5,850 nt of DNA from an uncultured Collinsella sp. (GTDB taxonomy: Bacteria > Actinomycetota > Coriobacteriia > Coriobacteriales > Coriobacteriaceae), in assembly GCA_902496645.1 (NCBI GenBank), contig CABVBR010000127.1, positions 1 to 5,850 of the forward strand, in the 5' to 3' direction. Shown piece by piece: positions 1-5,283 of this stretch (the stretch's first letter is position 1; each line of letters starts with the position of its first letter). The position numbers and the translations under genes were made by a program. The notes under the pieces were generated by a model. It made no database searches. It was not told the origin of the DNA and saw only the letters and a program-made list of their open reading frames with translations.

Positions 1-4
1 ATAG

Positions 5-28
5 CGCACTTTGCCACAGAAAAGTGCG
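5..28. repeat. Perfect 8-bp inverted repeat upstream of hpf
   Basis: CGCACTTT at 5-12 is matched by AAAGTGCG at 21-28 with an 8-base loop. No T-run follows on either strand, so it is not a typical intrinsic terminator. It could be an operator, a leader hairpin, or the remains of a terminator for a gene left of the window. The rest of the 149-base leader has no promoter that I could defend: TTGCCA at 11-16 looks like a -35 box but has no good -10 at the right distance. Confidence 0.4.
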
Positions 29-139
29 AGACTTCGGTATGCGGTATCAAGCAATCGTTATTCGGGTCTTTGGGAATCCGCGTGATTAAATGCACGGCAA
101 TGGGTACATAGCCAGTACAGTAAGTCCCCGAGGCAGATT

Positions 140-143
140 GGAG
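140..143 (+). promoter_or_regulatory. Ribosome binding site deciding the hpf start
   Basis: GGAG lies six bases before the ATG at 150. The reading frame is open further upstream to an ATG at 90, but that codon has no purine-rich site before it, and the 20 residues it would add do not look like the start of an HPF protein. The start at 150 is therefore preferred. Confidence 0.75.
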
Positions 144-149
144 CCACGT

Positions 150-734
150 ATGGATATCAAGGTTTCTGGACGCAAGACGACGGTAACCGATGCTCTGCGT
201 GCGCATGTGGATGAGAAGATCGGCGAGGCGCTCAAGGTTTTCGATATCGAGCCCATGACGGTCGACGTTGTACTTCGCTATGAGAAGAACCCCTCGAACC
301 CCAACCCGGCAATCGTCGAGGTTACGGTTCGCGCCCGCGGTTCGGTGATTCGCGTTGCCGAGCATGGTGCAGATATGTACGCCGCCATCGATCTCTCCGC
401 CGATAAGGTCACCCGCCAGCTGCGCAAGTTCAAGACCAAGGTTGTGGACAACCGCCAGGGCGGTGCCAGCGCAGCGGATGTTGCACCGGTCGAGCGTGTC
501 GAGGATCTGGCCGACCTGCTGCTGCCCGAGGAGGACGACGACCTGCTCGTCCGCGAGAAGGTCATCGACGTCACCCCGATGACTGAGGAGCAGGCGCTGG
601 TGCAGACCGATCTGCTCGGTCACGACTTCTACGTGTTCGAGAACGCGACGACTGGCCTCATCAATGTGGTGTATCACCGTAAGAATGGTGGATATGGCAT
701 CATCAAGCCCCGTATCGAAACGCTTGACGAGTAA
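150..734 (+). CDS. hpf: Long-form ribosome hibernation promoting factor (HPF)
   Basis: This 194-residue cytoplasmic protein belongs to the long HPF family, which binds the 30S decoding region and dimerises 70S ribosomes into inactive 100S particles in stationary phase. Residues 1 to about 97 form the S30AE/YfiA-type domain, beginning MDIKVSGRKTTVTDALRAHV and ending in the basic RQLRKFKTK stretch. An acidic linker follows (about 103-133, with PEEDDD). Residues 134-189 form the C-terminal dimerisation domain, with the hallmark pieces LLGHDFYVF, INVVYHRKNGGYG and IIKP. Length and domain order match full-length members, so the gene looks intact. The start at 150 places the canonical first strand at the N-terminus and is supported by GGAG at 140-143. 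It is followed by two hairpins and appears to end its own transcription unit. Family assignment is very safe; the hibernation role is inferred from the family. Confidence 0.95.
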   Translation: MDIKVSGRKTTVTDALRAHVDEKIGEALKVFDIEPMTVDVVLRYEKNPSNPNPAIVEVTVRARGSVIRVAEHGADMYAAIDLSADKVTRQLRKFKTKVVDNRQGGASAADVAPVERVEDLADLLLPEEDDDLLVREKVIDVTPMTEEQALVQTDLLGHDFYVFENATTGLINVVYHRKNGGYGIIKPRIETLDE

Positions 735-738
735 AATA

Positions 739-760
739 CGTTAACTTGCATGAGTTAACG
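739..760. repeat. Perfect inverted repeat after hpf containing two GTTAAC palindromes
   Basis: CGTTAACT at 739-746 pairs with AGTTAACG at 753-760 around a six-base loop. Each arm contains the palindrome GTTAAC (740-745 and 754-759), 14 bases apart. No T-run follows directly. It sits four bases after the hpf stop and just before the stronger terminator hairpin. It could stabilise the hpf 3' end, act as a protein-binding site, or be part of the leader of the next gene. The sequence does not decide between these. Confidence 0.5.
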
Positions 761-763
761 GTT

Positions 764-795
764 GGCGGCCATCCCATGCGGGTGGCCGCCTTTTT
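764..795 (+). terminator. Intrinsic terminator between hpf and the DegV gene
   Basis: GGCGGCCA at 764-771 pairs perfectly with TGGCCGCC at 783-790. The stem extends inward to 774/780 with one G-U pair and leaves a five-base loop. Five T residues follow at 791-795. This is a strong Rho-independent terminator for hpf. Only 18 bases separate the T-run from the next start codon, which leaves no room for a promoter after it. Confidence 0.9.
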
Positions 796-798
796 ACG

Positions 799-805
799 TA
801 AGGAG
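799..805 (+). promoter_or_regulatory. Ribosome binding site of the DegV gene
   Basis: TAAGGAG at 799-805 is a near-consensus Shine-Dalgarno site. It is eight bases from ATG 814 and only five from the in-frame TTG at 811, which favours the ATG. It lies just after the terminator T-run. Confidence 0.75.
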
Positions 806-813
806 TCGCTTTG

Positions 814-1767
814 ATGGACAAGGCTGCATCCGCTGGCCATTCTGACCGCTGCCGCATCGTCGTCGATACCTGCTGCGACTTTAGCCCCGAGGTCGCCGCG
901 AACCTCGATGTCGATATCTTGGGCTTCCCCTTCATTATCGATGGCGAGGAGCGCACGGACGACATCTGGTCGAGCATCACGCCCAAGGAGTTCTACGACC
1001 GCATGCGCGCCGGCGCCCGCGTGTCCACCTCGGCTGTGTCGCTTGGTCGCTATATCGAGTTCTTTACCGAGTGCGCCAAAGAGGGTACACCCACGGTCTA
1101 CCTGTGCTTTACCTCGGCGCTGTCGTCGAGCTACAACTCCGCGTGCCAGGCGGCAGATGCCGTGCGCGCCGAGTATCCCGACTTTGAGCTGTACGTGGTG
1201 GATAACGCCCTGCCCTGCGCGACCGGTGAGCTGCTGGCGCTCGAGGCCGTCCGTCAGCGCTCGGCGGGACTCACCGCCAAGCAGCTGGTCGAATGGGCAA
1301 ACGAGGCCAAGACCTACGTCCACGGCTACTTTACGCTCGAGAGCTTTGACGCGCTGGCGGCCGGCGGCCGCATTCCGCCCGCGGCGGCGCAGCTCACGGC
1401 TAAGCTCGACGTCAAGCCCGAGCTTTCCTACGACTTGGCCGGCTCGCTGTCGCTGATCGGCGTCAACCGCGGCCGCAAGAAGGCGCTCAAGTCCATCCTC
1501 AAGTCGTTCCGCGAGAACTACGTGCCCGATCGCACCATGCCCATCGCCATCATGACGGCCGACGCCGAGAAGGACGGTGATTGGCTCGAGGCCGCTATCC
1601 GCAAGGAGGAAGGCTGCGCCGACGTCACCATCATCCGTAGTTCCGTCGGTCCCACCATCGGCTCGCACGTGGGTCCCGGCATGGTGGCCTGCGCGTTTTG
1701 GGGCAAGAACCGCGCCGAGAAAGCCTCGCTTTCCGATCGCATTGCGCGTCGCGTACGTGGCGAGTAG
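814..1767 (+). CDS. DegV-family (FakB-like) fatty-acid-binding protein
   Basis: This 317-residue protein is of the DegV/EDD family. The family binds a single fatty acid and, in studied firmicutes (FakB), presents it to the kinase FakA for phosphorylation and entry into phospholipid synthesis. Family motifs are in the right order: RIVVDTCCDFSPE (14-26, first strand and Asp-Ser/Thr loop), VSTSAVS (70-76, the usual T-S-Q/A-P/V-S lipid-head site), FTSALSSSYNSA (99-110, the S-S-x-L-S-x-T/S-Y site), YVVDN (127-131), FDALAAGGRI (178-187) and LDVKPEL (198-204). Near the C-terminus there is GPTIGSHVGPG, the normal closing glycine-rich motif. Length is slightly above the usual 280-290 because of a short N-terminal lead and a longer middle. 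The gene appears intact. It lies behind the hpf terminator and 98 bases before the next gene. The fatty-acid role is a family inference; no fakA is visible here. Confidence 0.9.
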   Translation: MDKAASAGHSDRCRIVVDTCCDFSPEVAANLDVDILGFPFIIDGEERTDDIWSSITPKEFYDRMRAGARVSTSAVSLGRYIEFFTECAKEGTPTVYLCFTSALSSSYNSACQAADAVRAEYPDFELYVVDNALPCATGELLALEAVRQRSAGLTAKQLVEWANEAKTYVHGYFTLESFDALAAGGRIPPAAAQLTAKLDVKPELSYDLAGSLSLIGVNRGRKKALKSILKSFRENYVPDRTMPIAIMTADAEKDGDWLEAAIRKEEGCADVTIIRSSVGPTIGSHVGPGMVACAFWGKNRAEKASLSDRIARRVRGE

Positions 1768-2757
1768 GCAGGCGCTACGCCCACAAGCGCCCTCAAGTCA
1801 CGGCCCAAACGCTGGCGCCGAGTATTCAACCTGGTAACAACACCCAACCCAAAAGGAAAGGTTTCATGGCAAACAAGCTCTCCGTCGCATTCATCGGCAC
1901 CGGAATCATGGGTGCCCCCATCGCCGGTCACATCCTGGACGCCGGCTATCCCGTCACGGTCAACAACCGCACCAAGTCCAAGGCCGCCGCGCTTATCGCC
2001 GGCCGAGGCCGCGGCAGGCGCCGATGTCGTCTTTACCATGGTGGGCTATCCCTCCGAGGTCGAGGAGCTCTACCTGGCGGGCGACGGCCTGCTGGCCTGC
2101 ACCAAGCCGGGCGCGGTGCTGATCGACCTCACCACGAGCTCGCCCGAGCTCGCGCGTGACATCGCCGAGGCCGCCCAGGTCTCCGGCCGCATGGCGTTTG
2201 ACTGCCCCGTCACCGGCGGCGAGTCGGGCGCGATCGCCGGCACGCTCACGGCTATCGTGGGTGCCACCGAGAACGATATCGCCCCGGTCCGCGACATCCT
2301 GGCTACCTTCGCGGCAAACATCTGCTGCTTCGATGGCGCCGGCAAGGGCCAGGCGGCCAAGCTCGCCAACCAGGTGTCGCTGGGCGCCTGCATGGTCGGC
2401 ATGGCCGATGCTATGGCATTTGCCGAGCTCAACGGCCTCGATCTTGAGAAGACCCGCGAGATGATCCTGGGCGGTACCGGCAAGTCCGGCGCCATGGAGA
2501 GTCTGGCGCCCAAGGCGCTCGACGGCGACTACAAGCCCGGCTTTATGGTCGAGCACTTCATTAAGGATCTGCGCCTGGCGCTCGCTTACGCCGACGACCG
2601 CGAGCTCGCGCTGCCCGGTGCCGACGTGGCCTTTACGCTCTACGACATGCTCGACGCCATCGGTGGCGCCAAGCTGGGCACCCAGGCCATCACGGTGCTC
2701 TACAAGGAGGAAGCCGACGCCATTGCCGCCGGTCTGGACTGGTCGCAGTATCGCCCC

Positions 2758-2916
2758 GAGGAGCACGGCGCTCACGAGGACGGCTGCGGTTGCGGTGAGC
2801 ACGGCGACGACCACGAGTGCGGCTGCGGCCACCACCACGGCGAGGACCACGAGTGCTGCGGCGGCCACGGCCACGATGACGGCCACGAGTGCTGCTGTGG
2901 CCATCATCACGAGGAG
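2758..2916 (+). repeat. Coding tandem repeat: His/Cys-rich C-terminal tail
   Basis: The last 53 codons of the dehydrogenase-like frame contain 14 His and 9 Cys, with Gly, Asp and Glu making up nearly all the rest. From 2806 to 2916 three imperfect units of about 12-13 codons can be aligned: DDHECGCGHHHGE, DHECCGGHGHD and DGHECCCGHHHEE. The core Asp/Gly-His-Glu-Cys is kept in each. Such tails resemble the metal-storage or metal-binding extensions seen on proteins such as HypB, UreE and SlyD, so nickel, zinc or copper binding is a reasonable inference. It is not part of the catalytic fold of this enzyme family. Confidence 0.85.
2912..2916 (+). promoter_or_regulatory. Ribosome binding site embedded in the preceding gene's last codons
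   Basis: AGGAG lies within the two final GAG (Glu) codons of the dehydrogenase-like gene and eight bases before ATG 2925. Ribosomes finishing the upstream frame would stop on top of this site, so translation of the membrane protein is probably coupled to it. Confidence 0.7.
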
Positions 2917-2924
2917 TAGCGCCC

Positions 2925-3353
2925 ATGAGCTGGACGTTCGTGGTACTCGCGCTGGCGCTCTTTCTCTTTGCGATCTACATTGGCTTCTTGTGCGGCCAGT
3001 GGGCCTGCGAAAAGCGCGTGATCACCAAGCGCGACTACTGGATCGCCAACTTTGCGGGTGCGGCGGCAGTCATCCTGCTGACCTGGGTGTTCTCGCTGTT
3101 CCCGTTGGTGCAGTTTGCGCCGATCGGCTGGCTCGGCGGCTTTATCGCCGGCCTTAAGATGAGCTTTGGCGAGTCCGTGGGCCCGTGGCGCAAGCATGAC
3201 GAGGTCTTTAACGTCAACAAGGCCCATCGCACCGCCGCCGATGCGGGCGACGCCGAGGAGCGCCGTCGTGCGCGTCGCAATGGCGCTGCCGACCGACAGC
3301 TCATCTCGGTCACCGATGACAGCAAGGGTGCTGGCAAGCACGCTAAGAAATAA
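2925..3353 (+). CDS. Small three-helix membrane protein of unknown function
   Basis: I do not recognise this 142-residue protein. Hydrophobic segments lie at about 4-24 (FVVLALALFLFAIYIGFLCG), 40-61 (ending VFSLFPLV) and 64-81 (FAPIGWLGGFIAGLKMSF). The short loop between the first two is basic (KRVITKR), and the tail from about 86 onward is hydrophilic, with EERRRARRNG and a Lys-rich end. By the positive-inside rule this suggests the N-terminus outside, three membrane passes, and a cytoplasmic tail of about 55 residues. No signal-peptidase site or catalytic motif is obvious. The start is fixed by AGGAG at 2912-2916. The gene begins five bases after the dehydrogenase-like stop and ends 12 bases before the HEAT-repeat gene, so it belongs to the same operon. 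It may partner the cytoplasmic HEAT protein, but that is only a neighbourhood inference. Confidence 0.8.
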   Translation: MSWTFVVLALALFLFAIYIGFLCGQWACEKRVITKRDYWIANFAGAAAVILLTWVFSLFPLVQFAPIGWLGGFIAGLKMSFGESVGPWRKHDEVFNVNKAHRTAADAGDAEERRRARRNGAADRQLISVTDDSKGAGKHAKK

Positions 3354-3365
3354 GAAGAGGTAACT

Positions 3366-4064
3366 ATGGCAGAAAACAAAGACGAACAGCTTACCGATGA
3401 GGAGCTGGCACAGCTTCAGCTGGCAGAGGAGAACGAGAACGCCGTCGACCGCCTGGTCCAGGAGCTCGGCTGCCCCACGCGCCGCATCCGCCAGTTTGCC
3501 GCCCGCGTGCTACACCTGCTGGCCGAGCGCGATCCGCAGCGCGTCGTGCCCTGCGTGCCCGCGCTGATCGAGGCGCTCGACCGCCCCGAGGCTCAGACCC
3601 GCTGGGAGGCCCTCGATGCCCTGACGGCGCTCGCCACCACCTGCCCCGAGCAGATGGGCGACGCCTTTGAGGGCGCCGAGACCGCACTGTTCGACGAGAT
3701 CTCCTCCACACTGCGCTATGCCGCCTTCCGCCTGCTGTGCGTGTGGGGCGCCACGAGCGTCGAGCGTTCGCGCGAGGCTTGGCCCATCCTGGACGAGGCC
3801 ATCCAGTGCTACCACGGCGACCTCGAGTATCGCGACATGCTCGGTTGCCTGTACGAGTTTGGCCAGGGCGAGATCGACGCCGAGGTTGCCGAGAAGCTCG
3901 CGCTGCGCCTGAAGTTCGACGCCGAGAACGGCAAGGGCAGCTATCTCAAGGCCCGCTCGAGCGAGATTTGCGAAATGCTTGTTAAACGTTTTGGCCTGGA
4001 TCTCTCCAAAAAGAAGAAGCGTGCTAGCGTTAAAAAATCTGACGACGCCGAAGACGAGGAGTAA
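3366..4064 (+). CDS. HEAT-repeat protein
   Basis: This 232-residue, probably cytoplasmic protein has an alpha-solenoid character. After an acidic N-terminus (1-26), HEAT-like helix pairs can be seen at about 37-72 (IRQFAARVLHLLAERDP then VVPCVPALIEAL), 75-110 (TRWEALDALTALATTCPEQM then a second helix) and 114-150 (LRYAAFRLLCVWGA then ILDEAIQCY), with more helical sequence to about 205. The end is a basic cluster (KKKKRASVKK) followed by an acidic tail (DDAEDEE). There is no catalytic motif. Such folds usually act as binding scaffolds; the partner is unknown. The start has AGAGG at 3356-3360, five bases upstream. It lies 12 bases after the membrane protein gene and six bases before the isocitrate dehydrogenase gene, and its last two Glu codons carry the Shine-Dalgarno site of that gene. 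Fold call is fairly safe; no specific function can be given. Confidence 0.85.
   Translation: MAENKDEQLTDEELAQLQLAEENENAVDRLVQELGCPTRRIRQFAARVLHLLAERDPQRVVPCVPALIEALDRPEAQTRWEALDALTALATTCPEQMGDAFEGAETALFDEISSTLRYAAFRLLCVWGATSVERSREAWPILDEAIQCYHGDLEYRDMLGCLYEFGQGEIDAEVAEKLALRLKFDAENGKGSYLKARSSEICEMLVKRFGLDLSKKKKRASVKKSDDAEDEE
4057..4061 (+). promoter_or_regulatory. Ribosome binding site of the isocitrate dehydrogenase gene, inside the HEAT gene
   Basis: AGGAG is formed by the last two Glu codons of the HEAT-repeat gene and stands nine bases before ATG 4071. This again implies coupled translation along the operon. Confidence 0.7.
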
Positions 4065-4070
4065 CAGATT

Positions 4071-5156
4071 ATGGCGCACGATGTAGTCCTGATTCCCGGT
4101 GACGGTATCGGTCCCGAGATTACGCAGGCCATGCGCCGCGTGGTCGAGGCCACCGGTGTCCAGATCAACTGGAACGTCCAGGAGGCCGGTGCCGGCGTCA
4201 TGGATGAGTTTGGCACGCCGCTGCCCCAGCACGTGCTCGACGCGGTCGCCGAGACTAAGGTTGCCATCAAGGGTCCCATTACCACGCCGGTCGGCACGGG
4301 CTTCCGCAGCGTCAACGTTGCCCTGCGCAAGCACTTTGACCTGTACGCCTGCGTGCGCCCCTGCCTGTCGCAGCCGGGCGACGGCTCTCGCTTCCGCGAC
4401 GTCGACCTGGTCATCGTGCGCGAGAACACCGAGGACCTCTACGCCGGCATCGAGTTCGATGAGGGCGCTGCCGAGGTCGAGGAGCTCTCGCAGCTCGTCG
4501 AGCGTTCGGGCCAAAAGACCTTTGCCGCCGATTCCGCCATCTCGATCAAGCCGATCTCCATCGCCAAGAGCCGCCGCATTGTGGAGTACGCCTTTGAGTA
4601 TGCCCGCCGCTGCGGCCGCAAAAAGGTGACGGCCGTGCACAAGGCCAACATCATGAAGGCGACCGATGGCCTGTTCCTGCGCGTTGCGCGCGAGGTGGCC
4701 GCGAACTATCCCGATATCGAGTTCAACGACAAGATCGTCGACGCCACCTGCATGGGTCTGGTTCAGAACCCCAACGACTTCGATGTCCTGGTACTGCCCA
4801 ACCTGTACGGCGACATCGTCAGCGACCTGTGCGCCGGTCTGGTGGGCGGCCTTGGCATGGCCCCCGGCTCCAACATCGGTGCCGACTGCGCCATTTTCGA
4901 GGCCACGCATGGCTCCGCGCCCGATATCGCCGGCCAGGATATCGCCAACCCCACGGCCGAGATCCTCTCTGCTGCGATGATGCTCGATCACCTGGGCGAG
5001 AACGACGCTGCCAATCGCATTCGTGCCGCCGTGTCTGCCACGCTCGACGAGGGCGAGCAGGTTACCGGTGACGTGCGTCGTGCCCAGACCGGCTCTGTTG
5101 AGGGCGCTGTGGGCACGCAGGCCTTCGCCGATGCCGTTATCGCGCACCTTGCCTAA
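4071..5156 (+). CDS. icd: NAD-type isocitrate dehydrogenase (isocitrate/isopropylmalate dehydrogenase family)
   Basis: This 361-residue cytoplasmic enzyme most likely oxidatively decarboxylates isocitrate to 2-oxoglutarate with NAD. Motifs: IPGDGIGPEI (8-17), TPVGTGFRSVNVALRKHFDL (72-91), YACVRP (92-97), VRENTEDLYAGIE (116-128), VHKANIMKATDG (189-200), NLYGDIVSDL (244-253) and HGSAPDIAGQDIANP (280-294). Substrate and metal residues are present: Ser80, Asn82, Arg86, Arg96, Arg117, Tyr124, Lys191, Asp224, Asp248, Asp252. The Ser-x-Asn-x-x-Leu-Arg arrangement points to isocitrate over isopropylmalate. Asp285-Ile286, where NADP enzymes have Lys-Tyr, points to NAD. Length fits the short NAD-IDH/IPMDH type. 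The gene is intact, is the last of the operon and is followed by a terminator. No citrate synthase or aconitase lies beside it, and no leu genes either, which also argues against isopropylmalate dehydrogenase. Homoisocitrate dehydrogenase is a less likely alternative. Confidence 0.88.
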   Translation: MAHDVVLIPGDGIGPEITQAMRRVVEATGVQINWNVQEAGAGVMDEFGTPLPQHVLDAVAETKVAIKGPITTPVGTGFRSVNVALRKHFDLYACVRPCLSQPGDGSRFRDVDLVIVRENTEDLYAGIEFDEGAAEVEELSQLVERSGQKTFAADSAISIKPISIAKSRRIVEYAFEYARRCGRKKVTAVHKANIMKATDGLFLRVAREVAANYPDIEFNDKIVDATCMGLVQNPNDFDVLVLPNLYGDIVSDLCAGLVGGLGMAPGSNIGADCAIFEATHGSAPDIAGQDIANPTAEILSAAMMLDHLGENDAANRIRAAVSATLDEGEQVTGDVRRAQTGSVEGAVGTQAFADAVIAHLA

Positions 5157-5167
5157 AGCAAATGGCC

Positions 5168-5200
5168 CGCAAACGCCTAAATAGTACTTAAGTGTTTGCG
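5168..5200. repeat. Inverted repeat with internal palindrome after the isocitrate dehydrogenase gene
   Basis: CGCAAAC at 5168-5174 pairs with GTTTGCG at 5194-5200. The AT-rich loop holds the palindrome ACTTAAGT (5186-5193). TATAAC at 5201-5206 directly after it resembles a -10 box, but no good -35 box lies 16-18 bases upstream, so a promoter is not claimed. It could be an operator or a weak 3'-end hairpin. Confidence 0.35.
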
Positions 5201-5215
5201 TATAACCTAAGAAAC

Positions 5216-5249
5216 AATACGCCCGGCGCTCCGTCGGGCGTATTCTATT
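5216..5249 (+). terminator. Hairpin terminator closing the operon
   Basis: AATACGCCCG at 5216-5225 pairs perfectly with CGGGCGTATT at 5235-5244. The stem extends by a G-U and a C-G pair to a five-base loop. The following TCTATT is only moderately T-rich, while the left flank is A-rich (GAAACAATA). It is probably the terminator for the isocitrate dehydrogenase operon and might work partly in both directions. Confidence 0.75.
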
Positions 5250-5283
5250 GAGGACTTTGTTTCCCATCAAGGAGTAACTGACT

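Larger units (their letters stand above)
1866..2919 (+). pseudogene. Frameshifted 3-hydroxyisobutyrate dehydrogenase-family gene with His/Cys-rich tail
   Basis: The gene starts at ATG 1866 with AGGA at 1854-1857. It reads MANKLSVAFIGTGIMGAPIA, the Rossmann GxGxMG dinucleotide-binding start of the beta-hydroxyacid dehydrogenase family, as far as about codon 1998. After that its own frame turns into Arg-rich nonsense and stops at 2157-2159 (97 residues). The family sequence resumes one frame over from about 1996/2002 (SPAEAAAGADVVFTMVGYPS) and runs to the stop at 2917-2919. The second part has the substrate motif DCPVTGGESGAIAGTL (from about 2200), the catalytic-lysine motif GKGQAAKLANQ (Lys codon 2359-2361) and HFIKDLRLAL (Lys codon 2563-2565). 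About nine to ten residues between the first and second parts are missing compared with family members such as GarR. The last 53 residues are His/Cys rich. Intact members reduce or oxidise small hydroxyacids with NAD(P). As written, the gene cannot give a full enzyme. The damage looks recent, since the remainder is clean, or it is a sequence error. Confidence 0.85.

Noticed and set aside
90..149. Upstream extension of hpf to ATG 90
   Set aside because: No ribosome binding site, and the extra 20 residues do not resemble HPF; ATG 150 has GGAG at good spacing and the expected N-terminus.
811..813. TTG as the DegV start codon
   Set aside because: ATG at 814 is directly next to it and has better spacing from TAAGGAG.
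703..1668. Minus-strand open frame of 321 codons opposite the DegV gene
   Set aside because: Shadow of a gene with clear DegV motifs; the translated text is Gly/Ala/Val/Arg-rich without recognisable domains.
1990..2010. Programmed ribosomal frameshift to explain the dehydrogenase frame change
   Set aside because: No slippery heptamer or stop-codon shift site is seen at the junction, and a programmed shift would not explain the roughly ten missing residues. A deletion explains both.
1993..2910. Minus-strand open frame opposite the dehydrogenase-like gene
   Set aside because: Its Val/Ala-rich text is just the complement of the His/Cys codons and the enzyme frame; no motif or ribosome site supports it.
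5201..5206. TATAAC as a promoter -10 for the last gene
   Set aside because: No matching -35 box at 16-18 bases, and transcripts from it would run straight into the hairpin at 5216-5249.
3510..5270. Very long minus-strand open frame (586 codons) over the HEAT and isocitrate dehydrogenase genes
   Set aside because: It is a mirror of two well-supported + strand genes. In GC-rich DNA the complementary frame often lacks stops. Its translation is low-complexity and matches no family I know, and it crosses the operon terminator.
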